DNA from: Lysobacterales bacterium
GTDB lineage: Bacteria; Pseudomonadota; Gammaproteobacteria; Xanthomonadales; Wenzhouxiangellaceae
Direction: 5' to 3'
Assembly (NCBI GenBank): GCA_022360675.1
Contig: JAKSCJ010000212.1
Location: 1 to 32,171 of the forward strand
DNA length: 32,171 bases
Position 1 is the stretch's first letter, and each line of letters begins with the position of its first letter. Made by a program: the position numbers and the translations under genes. The notes beneath the pieces were generated by a model. The model was not told where the DNA came from. It did not search any database and saw nothing but the letters and a program-made list of their open reading frames with translations. Shown here in pieces: positions 25,558 to 32,171 of the stretch.

Positions 25558-26436
25558 ATGAACGAATGCAAGCAATTCTTAAACATCCGATTTTTCAAAA
25601 ACGGACGTTCAGCCACAAGCCCATGGTCGAAACCCTTGGCTAAAAACCAACGGCTCTTCTTGGCGCTGTTACTGACGATCCTGCTTTCTGCCTGCCAAAA
25701 CGAAACGGCCACTACCACTGACCAAACCGCCGATCAAAACGCAGCCTCATCCACAGCACAAAGCCAGAACGCAAATGCGCCATCAGCCCGGCTTGAGCTA
25801 CAAACGGGAACAATCAGCCAAGATCGCCGACAGCTCACCGACTTCGCCTTACTAGATGCCACCGGGGCGGCTTTTGGTCGTCAAGAGTTACTCGGGCAAT
25901 GGTCTTTGCTGTTCTTTGGCTTCACCCGCTGCCCGGATATTTGCCCGCCCACATTGAGCCAATTAACGGCCATTCAGCGTCGTTTAGCGAACCATCAGGC
26001 GCAGCATCACGATTTGGTCAGCGAGCCTTTGCAGACCGTTTTCATCAGTGTAGATACCCAACACGATCAACCGGCAGTCATCGCAAGTTATTTAGATCAC
26101 TTCCGTGATGCCGAGACCGAAGCTGAGATGCTGGTTGGCCTCACGGGTGACATGCGCCAAGTCAAAGCGCTGGCCGTTCAATTGGGCGTGGCCTTTGAAG
26201 TGCACACCGATCACAGCCAGCATCAGCATGGTAATCACCAGCAAGTAGCTAACAATGACGAAGCTAATACGCCAGATCAGGCCAATGGCGAGACGCAGGT
26301 GAACCATTCAGGTGCGGTTATTTTGCTGGATCCTGAAGCGCGCATTCATGCCATCTTCCCGCCACCACTTGCTCCGACCGCTGCCATGCACGATGATCTC
26401 ATCGCATTGCTCCGGGCCGACACCTCGCGCCCGTAA
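25558..26436 (+). CDS. Sco1/SenC/PrrC family copper chaperone lipoprotein
   Basis: A 292-residue thioredoxin-fold protein that in this family delivers copper to the CuA site of cytochrome c oxidase or handles periplasmic copper or thiol redox. It has a lipoprotein signal (LFLALLLTILLSAC, lipid Cys46), a ~40-residue Ala/Gln/Thr linker, the copper-binding CPDICPPTL (Cys125, Cys129), FISVDTQHD, and the conserved ligand His in VNHSGAVILLDPE (His250). Unusual is an insert of ~30 residues just before that His, containing HTDHSQHQHGNHQQ, which could bind additional metal. The ATG at 25558 leaves 26 residues before a typical signal peptide, so a start at TTG 25636 is possible. psd follows after 22 bp, likely co-transcribed. 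Confidence 0.93.
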   Translation: MNECKQFLNIRFFKNGRSATSPWSKPLAKNQRLFLALLLTILLSACQNETATTTDQTADQNAASSTAQSQNANAPSARLELQTGTISQDRRQLTDFALLDATGAAFGRQELLGQWSLLFFGFTRCPDICPPTLSQLTAIQRRLANHQAQHHDLVSEPLQTVFISVDTQHDQPAVIASYLDHFRDAETEAEMLVGLTGDMRQVKALAVQLGVAFEVHTDHSQHQHGNHQQVANNDEANTPDQANGETQVNHSGAVILLDPEARIHAIFPPPLAPTAAMHDDLIALLRADTSRP

Positions 26437-26458
26437 AACGCTCAAGGATAATCACAAA

Positions 26459-27301
26459 ATGAGCCAAGTGACCGATCATTTATTTGCGGCCTTACAGCAC
26501 GCTTTGCCCCAACGCACCTTAACCCAGTTGGTGAATCGTGTTGCCCGCGCCAAAACTCCGTGGGTCAAGAATTTATTAATTCGCGCTTTTGCTGAGTCCT
26601 TCAATATCAATCTAGACGAGGCACGCTCCCGTCGCCCCGAGGACTACAACAGCTTCAACGAGTTTTTCACGCGTGAGTTAAAAGATGGCAGCCGCCAGTT
26701 CCCCGGCGATGCCCATGCTTTGGCAGCACCCAGCGATGGCACCATCAGCCAAATGGGCGATATTCACGAAGATCGCATCTTTCAAGCCAAAGGCATCGAC
26801 TACACTCTGCCCGCTTTGCTGGGTGCTGATGATGCGTGGAGCGATCACTATCTCAATGGCGCATTTAGCACCATTTATTTATCGCCCCGCGACTATCACC
26901 GGGTGCATATGCCGCTCAACGGGCGTTTGCTAACGACACGCCACGTGCCCGGCAAACTGTTTAGTGTAAATGATGCCAGTGCGCGCACGATTCCTGGTTT
27001 ATTTGCCCGCAACGAACGTTTGGTGTGTCGCTTCGAGGGCGAGATTGGTGAATTCACCTTAATTATGGTGGGCGCCATGATGGTAGCCAGTATCGATACC
27101 ATATGGAGTGGCCCTGTTGAGTGGCGACGCGATGGGCAAATGGGAGAGATCGATCACCGCCAAGCCGACATTCGTCTGCAACGCGGAGAAGAGATGGGCC
27201 GCTTTAACTATGGCTCTACCGTGATCTTGTTGTTTCCCACCCGCCCCTTTCAACAAGCACTCGACAATGGCACCAAGGTGCGCATGGGCATGCCTTTATA
27301 A
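26459..27301 (+). CDS. psd: Phosphatidylserine decarboxylase proenzyme
   Basis: Psd forms phosphatidylethanolamine at the inner membrane. The proenzyme cuts itself at a Gly-Ser bond to make a pyruvoyl group on the alpha chain; here the motif is NYGSTVILLF with Ser253, a YGST variant of the usual LGST. Other family motifs: FFTRELKDGSR, APSDGTISQMG (catalytic Asp), LSPRDYHRVHMP (catalytic His) and VGAMMVASI. The 280-residue length is normal. The frame is open upstream within the sco-like gene, but the ATG at 26459 with AAGGA about 10 bp upstream gives the standard start. Confidence 0.96.
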   Translation: MSQVTDHLFAALQHALPQRTLTQLVNRVARAKTPWVKNLLIRAFAESFNINLDEARSRRPEDYNSFNEFFTRELKDGSRQFPGDAHALAAPSDGTISQMGDIHEDRIFQAKGIDYTLPALLGADDAWSDHYLNGAFSTIYLSPRDYHRVHMPLNGRLLTTRHVPGKLFSVNDASARTIPGLFARNERLVCRFEGEIGEFTLIMVGAMMVASIDTIWSGPVEWRRDGQMGEIDHRQADIRLQRGEEMGRFNYGSTVILLFPTRPFQQALDNGTKVRMGMPL

Positions 27302-27332
27302 ACGGCCTTCGATGCAATGTAATCAAGATTAA

Positions 27333-27367
27333 ATCACGGGCGTTAAGTTCCGCTTATCGCCCGTGAT
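27333..27367 (+). terminator. Hairpin after psd
   Basis: ATCACGGGCG (27333-27342) and CGCCCGTGAT (27358-27367) form a perfect 10-bp stem with a 15-nt loop, 31 bp after the psd stop. No T-run follows. The rest of the gap up to 27690 shows no gene; it is A+T-rich around 27480-27550 and probably holds the promoter of the next gene. Confidence 0.55.
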
Positions 27368-27690
27368 CAATTCATCGCTATAACATCGCTGATTTTCACA
27401 TCACCAGTTATTCATTCTGTCATCTCACATCCTAAACAGACAAAACACCTCATTCCAATTGAGTGCATCCTAGTACACCATCACTTTGTATCAGATTATT
27501 AATTTAGCTAGAAATAACTATATTTTCTCGATAGGATTTTATCTAAACGAAAGGCGATAACTACGCTTTCATGATGGCACTGGCAATGTGCTGAATGGAT
27601 GTATCTTTGCCATCGATCGTCGCCTATTCGTTCGAGCCTGTCTCATACACAAGGCCGTGTACAAAAGGATTAATTTGCGAGGATACACCC

Positions 27691-28377
27691 ATGACTAATG
27701 TGATTAACGTTGATGTAGAAAGCTGGAAGCGAAAAGAAATATTCGAGCGTTACAAAGATTACGACGACCCGTTCTTTAATTTATGCACTCAGCTAGATAT
27801 CACTAACTTCGTGCAACATACCAAGAGCCGTCGTTATCCCTTTTCATTGAGTCTCGTTTATTTGTCATTACGCTGCGCTAATGTGCATCGCAGCTTCCGC
27901 TACCGCATCAGCGATAACCAAGTGGTATTGCTTGACGAAGTTCACGCAGCCATGACCGTACTACACGAAGACGATTATTTTGATTACTGCCATTTCGACT
28001 ACAACAGCGATTTCTTCGAGTTTTTAAACTCAGCCAGTCACGAGATGGACCACCGTAATCAACCCAATTCAACCGGACACCAGCGGATACAAAATCAAAA
28101 CAACATCATTCATTACTCGATGTTGCCTTGGATCAATTTTTCGAACTTAAGTCACGCTCACGACTATAAACGTACCGATTCCACACCCAAGTTTGTTTTC
28201 GGTAAATATGTTGAGCTTAATGGTTGTTATTTGCTACCGCTATCCATTGAAGTGAATCACGCACTGATGGATGGTGTGCACGTGGCGCGTTATTTACAAG
28301 ATTTTCAATACGACTTAGACCACCCCGAAATCTCGATGGATTTACTCACCATGAATAACCAACGAGTGGTGGGCTGA
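27691..28377 (+). CDS. Chloramphenicol acetyltransferase (type A) family protein
   Basis: A 228-residue protein of the trimeric CAT fold. The acetyl-CoA-dependent active-site motif is VNHALMDGVHVARYL with His200 and Asp204 in the HxxxDG pattern; FNLCTQLDITNF, FSLSLVYLSL and FRYRI near the N-terminus also fit. The ATG at 27691 has GAGGA 8 bp upstream; the frame upstream to 27595 does not look coding. It has its own terminator and no mobile-element neighbours. It acetylates hydroxyl groups in principle; whether chloramphenicol is a substrate cannot be judged, since chromosomal members of the family often lack strong resistance activity. Confidence 0.88.
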   Translation: MTNVINVDVESWKRKEIFERYKDYDDPFFNLCTQLDITNFVQHTKSRRYPFSLSLVYLSLRCANVHRSFRYRISDNQVVLLDEVHAAMTVLHEDDYFDYCHFDYNSDFFEFLNSASHEMDHRNQPNSTGHQRIQNQNNIIHYSMLPWINFSNLSHAHDYKRTDSTPKFVFGKYVELNGCYLLPLSIEVNHALMDGVHVARYLQDFQYDLDHPEISMDLLTMNNQRVVG

Positions 28378-28441
28378 GTTAACCGGTCTCAAGTGGAGCG
28401 CTAAGGTGAGGCTTGCCAGTGATTGGCAGCCCATGGGGGAT

Positions 28442-28474
28442 GACGGTGGTCAACTGGCCACCGTCTCATTTTTT
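28442..28474 (+). terminator. Rho-independent terminator of the CAT-like gene
   Basis: GACGGTGG (28442-28449), 8-nt loop, CCACCGTC (28458-28465), then TCATTTTTT. It lies 65 bp after the stop codon. Confidence 0.85.
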
Positions 28475-28528
28475 AACCAAGCTTACGGTAAACAGCGTTA
28501 AGCCAAGATATAGCTCGTAAGCGTTCGA

Positions 28529-29017
28529 TTAATAAAAGATTTCGTCGTCACCTGAGGCTTTTTTTTCGCCAGCCGTGGCCGCACGGGCAAAGTTTGCCAA
28601 CGCTTGTTGAATTTTTTCCACCACCGGGCCGCAATCTTCAATGCTATGACGTTTGGCCATGTACACCGGGTCGTTATACGACAACCACACACGCCCTTGT
28701 TCGTCTTCCCAAATCAACGCTTTTTGCGGTAAATCCAAAGCCGCAGTTTGGTGGCATTGCATTAACTGTGTACCCACCTTGGGATTGCCAAAAATCACTA
28801 AGTGGGTGGGACGCAAGTCCAGATCTACACTGGCCGCACCGGCTGCGTGATCGACTTGAGTAAAAATACGCATGCCTTTAGCTTCTAAGGCATTCACCAA
28901 ACGCTTAGCGGTGGTGGGAACATCATGGGCACTGGGTAGGCTAATCACGCCATCTGCGGCGTGGGCACTGATCACTGTTGCCATAAGAAATAATCCTGCA
29001 AACCATTGCTTCAACAT
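28529..29017 (-). CDS. Exported DUF302 domain protein
   Basis: A 162-residue protein with a Sec signal peptide (residues 1-20, ending VISAHA). The mature part is a single DUF302 domain: KGMRIFTQVDHAAGA, LRPTHLVIFGNPKVGTQLMQ, LDLPQKALIWEDEQGRVWLS and YNDPVYMAKRH are the conserved blocks. The function of DUF302 is not established; such proteins are often found next to metal-resistance or sulfur-redox genes. It is transcribed away from the copper operon, with a shared 436-bp region between them. The C-terminus is basic then acidic (GEKKASGDDEIFY). Confidence 0.9.
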   Translation of the reverse strand: MLKQWFAGLFLMATVISAHAADGVISLPSAHDVPTTAKRLVNALEAKGMRIFTQVDHAAGAASVDLDLRPTHLVIFGNPKVGTQLMQCHQTAALDLPQKALIWEDEQGRVWLSYNDPVYMAKRHSIEDCGPVVEKIQQALANFARAATAGEKKASGDDEIFY

Positions 29018-29453
29018 AAAAACCTCACAGGTAAAGCCTGATGAACATCACACTTGGGCGCTTGGTAGCCTATTTTTATATCTACCCCAGCCAAGCCAGG
29101 AGTTTTCGACGCCACATTTAACCACAAAGTGGTACCAGGCTCACGCCAAGTTGGTCGTGTTCGCTGCACCGTTTGTCGATCTACTGAAATTTGTTGATCG
29201 GCTTAATTTTGCCGATCCACTAGATTGTTCATCCACTAACAGGGCCACGCAAAACGGTACGTAGGTTCAGTTAACCTTTGAACACCCACATTACATAGAC
29301 TCTGTAAGACCGCAATGTTGAACACTTGCTTACTGTATCTCTTGATTTCTTGCTTTATTCTCATTCGCAATGCTTGTTCATAAAAATCAACAATTGATTC
29401 TTAATACGACATCAACGTTGAACCTATCTTGGTGACCATGCTCTAATAAAAGC
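29018..29453. promoter_or_regulatory. Divergent control region of the copper operon
   Basis: 436 bp without a convincing gene between the DUF302 gene and the copper operon. It holds TTACA-N7-TGTAA (29291-29307), an inverted repeat of the size bound by two-component regulators such as CopR/CusR, although it is not a full match to a known box. A second inverted repeat is GATCGGC/GCCGATC (29196-29217). A TAATAA (29444-29449) sits just before the first start codon. I found no clear CueR-type long-spacer promoter. Confidence 0.35.
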
Positions 29454-29882
29454 ATGAAGACTTATTGCTTACGTCATCTCTGGTTACTGTTGGCTGCATG
29501 CTTGTTGTTTCAAAACAGCATGGCGGCCGTTAGTGCCGTGCAGATGATGGAAATGGATCCCATGTTGCACCACGCGCAGATGCGCGGCGAAGCTGTACCT
29601 GACATGGACCATAGCAATGACCACCAAAGCGCGAAACACCAAGCCAACGTTGAGCAGACTGATGTAGCACAGGCTGAGGCAGCCTCAAATGCTTCAAACG
29701 ATACTGCCGATTGCTGCGACTGCGAGTGCCAATACGACTGCATGTTGGGCGTACATAGCGCATTTACCGTCGACGGCCCCGCGCTTTGGCTTGTTCATCA
29801 TCAAGCCGCACCACGCTTTATCAATCATTTGTGGCACAGCGTTGATCCTGGCCAGCAACTCAAGCCACCCATTCTCCACTAA
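29454..29882 (+). CDS. Small exported Cys/His/Met-rich protein, CopL-like
   Basis: A 142-residue protein with a signal peptide (hydrophobic WLLLAACLLF, cleavage about residue 24-28). The mature part has Met/His clusters (MMEMDPMLHHAQM, MDHSNDHQSAKH) and a dense cysteine group DCCDCECQYDC (C87, C88, C90, C92, C96), then a His-containing tail ending HLWHSV...ILH. This composition and its place as first gene of a copper operon resemble CopL-type metal-binding proteins, which precede copAB in Xanthomonas and are needed for copper-dependent expression. Sequence similarity is too low for me to name it. It likely binds Cu(I) in the periplasm. Confidence 0.6.
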   Translation: MKTYCLRHLWLLLAACLLFQNSMAAVSAVQMMEMDPMLHHAQMRGEAVPDMDHSNDHQSAKHQANVEQTDVAQAEAASNASNDTADCCDCECQYDCMLGVHSAFTVDGPALWLVHHQAAPRFINHLWHSVDPGQQLKPPILH

Positions 29883-30008
29883 GCGCGAATTACGACCGTC
29901 TACGGCCACATTCGCCTCGCTAAAAACGCTTCGATTTATCGTTTGATTCGTGTACGTAGTGCATCACGGGCAGCTATGTCTGAGTTTGGCACTGCGGTGG
30001 AGATTGTT

Positions 30009-31577
30009 ATGAATATTCCCAGCCGCCCCCGGCCACGGGCGAATATCGCTCAAGGGAAATTTTTCACGCTGCTTGCGCTGGCACTCAGTGTGTCGTTGAG
30101 TGCTTGTGTCAGCATTCCTGAAAACCGTGGCATTGATGACGTCAATGCTTTGCTCGCCGAACGCCACCCAGGCTTTCAAGAGCAAGGTTGGCAAGATATC
30201 AACGCTTTACCTAATGCAGCTCAGCAAGTGACCCAACTGCTGAGCCAGCCGCTGACCCCAGAGCGTGCGCTACAGGTGGCCTTACTGCGTAACCCGCAGG
30301 TTCGTGTGACTTATGCACAACTGGGTATTAGTCAGGCCGAGTGGCAGGCCGCCAGCAGCTTGAGTAATCCGGAGTTGGAGTTTTCAGTGCTCGACACCGG
30401 CGCTGCCGGTGAAATGCTGCGGCTAGGCTATGGTTTAGTGCAAAACTTCACCGATATTCTTTTTTTATCGGCTCGTCGCCGCGCCGCCGACGCCCAACTC
30501 GACCAACAAAAAGCCGAAATCGCCGCTCATCTCCAGCTACTGGCCGCCAATGTGGCCGAGGCCTATTTCGATGCAGTCAGCAGCGAGCAAATCTATCGCA
30601 TGCATCAAGTCATTGCTCAGGCGGCCGAAAACTCGGCCCAATTGGCCCAGCGTTTTCATACCGCGGGTAATCTAACTGCGTTGGAGCTCGCTCGCATTCA
30701 AGCCGGTGCTGAGCAAGCCTTGCTTGAAGTCGATAGCGCCCAAGCCGAGGCCGCCGATAGCAAGGCGCGCCTTAATGCACAAATGGGTTTACCACCCTTC
30801 ACCTCATGGCAAACCGAGGAACAACTGCCGCTGCCGATTCTTGATGAATCTGAAGTGAAAGACCTTGTGCAACTCAGTTTGCAGCAACGTCTCGATTTAC
30901 ACGCCAAGCAATTAGAAATCGAAGCTTTGGCCGAGCAACTGGATATCGCCAAAGATCAACGTTGGTTCCCTCACTTCAACTTAGGCCTGGAAGGCGAACG
31001 GGAATCCGACGGCGTTAATTTCATCGGCCCCACCGTGGGTATCGAACTACCGCTGTTTGGCAGCAATCGAGCGCGCGTCAACGCCCAGTGGGCGCGCTAC
31101 GAACAAGCCCAGGCCGAAGGCGATTTACTGGTGGGCCAAGTGGCCAATGGCGTGACCGCCGCCTACGCGCGCATGTTAGCAGCACGTAACCGAGCCGAGC
31201 GCCATCGCACTGGCCTCATTCCCCAACGCGAAGCCATCGTGGCGCGTAGTCAGGAAATGCAGAATTTCATGTTGATTGGCCAATTCGAGTTACTAGAGGC
31301 CAAACAAGAAGAATACGAAGCCTACGGCGGCTATTTAGAAGCCTTAAAAGACTATTGGTTAGCCCGTGTTGATCTCACCCGAGCGGTGGGTGCGGTATTG
31401 CCCAGTGAACAAGCTCGCCCAGGGGCCACCGAGGGTGCCATTGAATTACCGAAGGAAGCGCCAGCCAGCGGCCACCATGGTCATCATATGAATCACGGCG
31501 CACCGAGCAATCATCAACCAGATCCCTCTCAGCCTAACCAAAGCCCACACGTACATCACGAAGGAGGCCCGCAATGA
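30009..31577 (+). CDS. TolC-family outer-membrane efflux lipoprotein with His-rich tail
   Basis: A 522-residue protein. It has a lipoprotein signal (FFTLLALALSVSLSAC, lipid Cys33) and two TolC repeats with the long-helix pattern (ALRNPQVRVTYAQLGISQAE and the second half VGIELPLFGSNRARVNAQWA). The channel forms the outer-membrane exit of RND or similar pumps. The last ~37 residues are unusual for TolC proteins and His-rich (GHHGHHMNHG ... SPHVHHEGGPQ), probably a periplasmic metal-binding tail. The frame is open to 29943, but the ATG at 30009 with GGAG 6 bp upstream begins just before the signal. It overlaps the next gene as ATGA. The inner-membrane pump parts are not in the window and may follow beyond its end. 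Confidence 0.9.
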   Translation: MNIPSRPRPRANIAQGKFFTLLALALSVSLSACVSIPENRGIDDVNALLAERHPGFQEQGWQDINALPNAAQQVTQLLSQPLTPERALQVALLRNPQVRVTYAQLGISQAEWQAASSLSNPELEFSVLDTGAAGEMLRLGYGLVQNFTDILFLSARRRAADAQLDQQKAEIAAHLQLLAANVAEAYFDAVSSEQIYRMHQVIAQAAENSAQLAQRFHTAGNLTALELARIQAGAEQALLEVDSAQAEAADSKARLNAQMGLPPFTSWQTEEQLPLPILDESEVKDLVQLSLQQRLDLHAKQLEIEALAEQLDIAKDQRWFPHFNLGLEGERESDGVNFIGPTVGIELPLFGSNRARVNAQWARYEQAQAEGDLLVGQVANGVTAAYARMLAARNRAERHRTGLIPQREAIVARSQEMQNFMLIGQFELLEAKQEEYEAYGGYLEALKDYWLARVDLTRAVGAVLPSEQARPGATEGAIELPKEAPASGHHGHHMNHGAPSNHQPDPSQPNQSPHVHHEGGPQ

Positions 31578-32171
31578 CCAGTCGACGCCACATGCTGACT
31601 CTATTGGCCGGCGGCAGCGCGGCCTTCGCCAGCGGCCCTTTGCTTAGCCAAAGTAAAGCGCCACCGATTCGCCGCATGATGAATCACCACGAAATGGGTG
31701 CGTCTAGCATGGCGCATAATCGTCAGACCATTATGCAATCTATGGCTCAATTACGCGCCATGCCACGCCAAGCCGTGCCTGAAGTCATCGCGCCTCCCGC
31801 CAAGTTAGAACGCCACCCTCAGGGTTATTTACCCGTACGCACACTGAATGGCTGGACGCTGCCCTACCGCATGAATAATGGCGTAAAAGAGTTTCACTTG
31901 GTGGCCGAGGAAATTGTTCATGAATTCGCCCCCGGCTGTCGCGCTTTATGTTGGGGTTACAACGGCAGCACACCGGGCCCCACCATTGAAGCGGTGGAAG
32001 GCGACCGCGTGCGAATTTTCGTGACCAACCGCTTGCGCGAGGCCACCAGCGTGCATTGGCATGGTATCGATCTCCCAGCCGGTTACGACGGGGTTTCGGG
32101 TTTGAATCAACGGGCTATTCAACCGGGCGAAACCTATGTGTACGAATTCACATTGATTCAGCACGGCACGC
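31574..32171 (+). CDS. Tat-exported multicopper oxidase, copper-resistance type (5' part)
   Basis: The first 199 codons; the gene runs off the window. A twin-arginine signal (SRRHMLTLLAGGSAAF) is followed by a Met/His-rich segment (MMNHHEMGASSMAH) and the start of the first cupredoxin domain with GYNGSTPGPTIEAVEGDRV and the copper ligands VHWHG (His161, His163). It resembles the CopA/CueO-like oxidases that detoxify periplasmic copper by oxidising Cu(I). AAGGAGG lies 6 bp before the ATG, and the start overlaps the TolC-like stop by 4 bp, so the two are translationally coupled. The remaining copper sites lie outside the window. Confidence 0.9.
   Translation, partial: MTSRRHMLTLLAGGSAAFASGPLLSQSKAPPIRRMMNHHEMGASSMAHNRQTIMQSMAQLRAMPRQAVPEVIAPPAKLERHPQGYLPVRTLNGWTLPYRMNNGVKEFHLVAEEIVHEFAPGCRALCWGYNGSTPGPTIEAVEGDRVRIFVTNRLREATSVHWHGIDLPAGYDGVSGLNQRAIQPGETYVYEFTLIQHGT

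Noticed and set aside
29418-29449. CueR-like long-spacer promoter before the CopL-like gene
   Set aside because: TTGAAC and TAATAA are 20 bp apart but the spacer lacks the expected dyad.
1-32171. CRISPR arrays, insertion sequences, rRNA
   Set aside because: No regularly spaced direct repeats, transposase genes or rRNA sequences are visible.

Overview
The window looks like a chromosomal segment of a marine-type gammaproteobacterium. The order asd - fimV - truA - trpF(BA) - accD - folC - dedD-like - cvpA - purF, the pair prmB-aroC beside it, and the birA-coaX-SPOR-gene-tRNA-Thr string on the left all match the arrangement known from Pseudomonas and Oceanospirillales-like bacteria. I cannot name the species from the sequence alone.

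Layout. 1-2174: the 3' end of birA, then coaX and a SPOR-like membrane protein, packed with overlaps, then tRNA-Thr(UGU) behind a good sigma70-type promoter. 2175-5471: an accessory stretch with A+T-rich, unrelated small genes all on the plus strand (DUF1993, MarC-like, a small CxC/CxxC protein, a DUF486 membrane protein, a ClbS/DfsB-like protein). Two of them are followed by ends that resemble integron attC sites, so this may be a decayed gene-cassette array. 5475-9146: on the minus strand a secreted 660-residue multicopper oxidase followed, past a terminator, by a secreted six-cysteine protein. Upstream of the oxidase lies about 500 bp of apparently non-coding DNA packed with strong hairpins, then a 52-residue Pmp3/YqaE-type membrane peptide.

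9351-25507: housekeeping block, all on the minus strand: prmB-aroC, asd, fimV, truA, trpF-trpB-trpA, accD, folC, a double-SPOR DedD-like protein, cvpA and purF. It covers translation-factor methylation, chorismate, tryptophan, aspartate-family amino acids, fatty acid and folate synthesis, purine synthesis, septal or polar cell-envelope proteins and tRNA pseudouridylation.

25558-28377: plus-strand Sco1/SenC-like copper chaperone (with an inserted His-rich loop), phosphatidylserine decarboxylase, and a type-A chloramphenicol acetyltransferase-like protein with its own terminator. 28529-32171: a secreted DUF302 protein on the minus strand, then a plus-strand copper operon: a small Cys/His/Met-rich exported protein (CopL-like), an outer-membrane TolC-family lipoprotein with a His-rich tail, and a Tat-exported multicopper oxidase cut by the window end. 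Together with the first oxidase and the Sco protein, copper handling in the periplasm is the recurring accessory theme.
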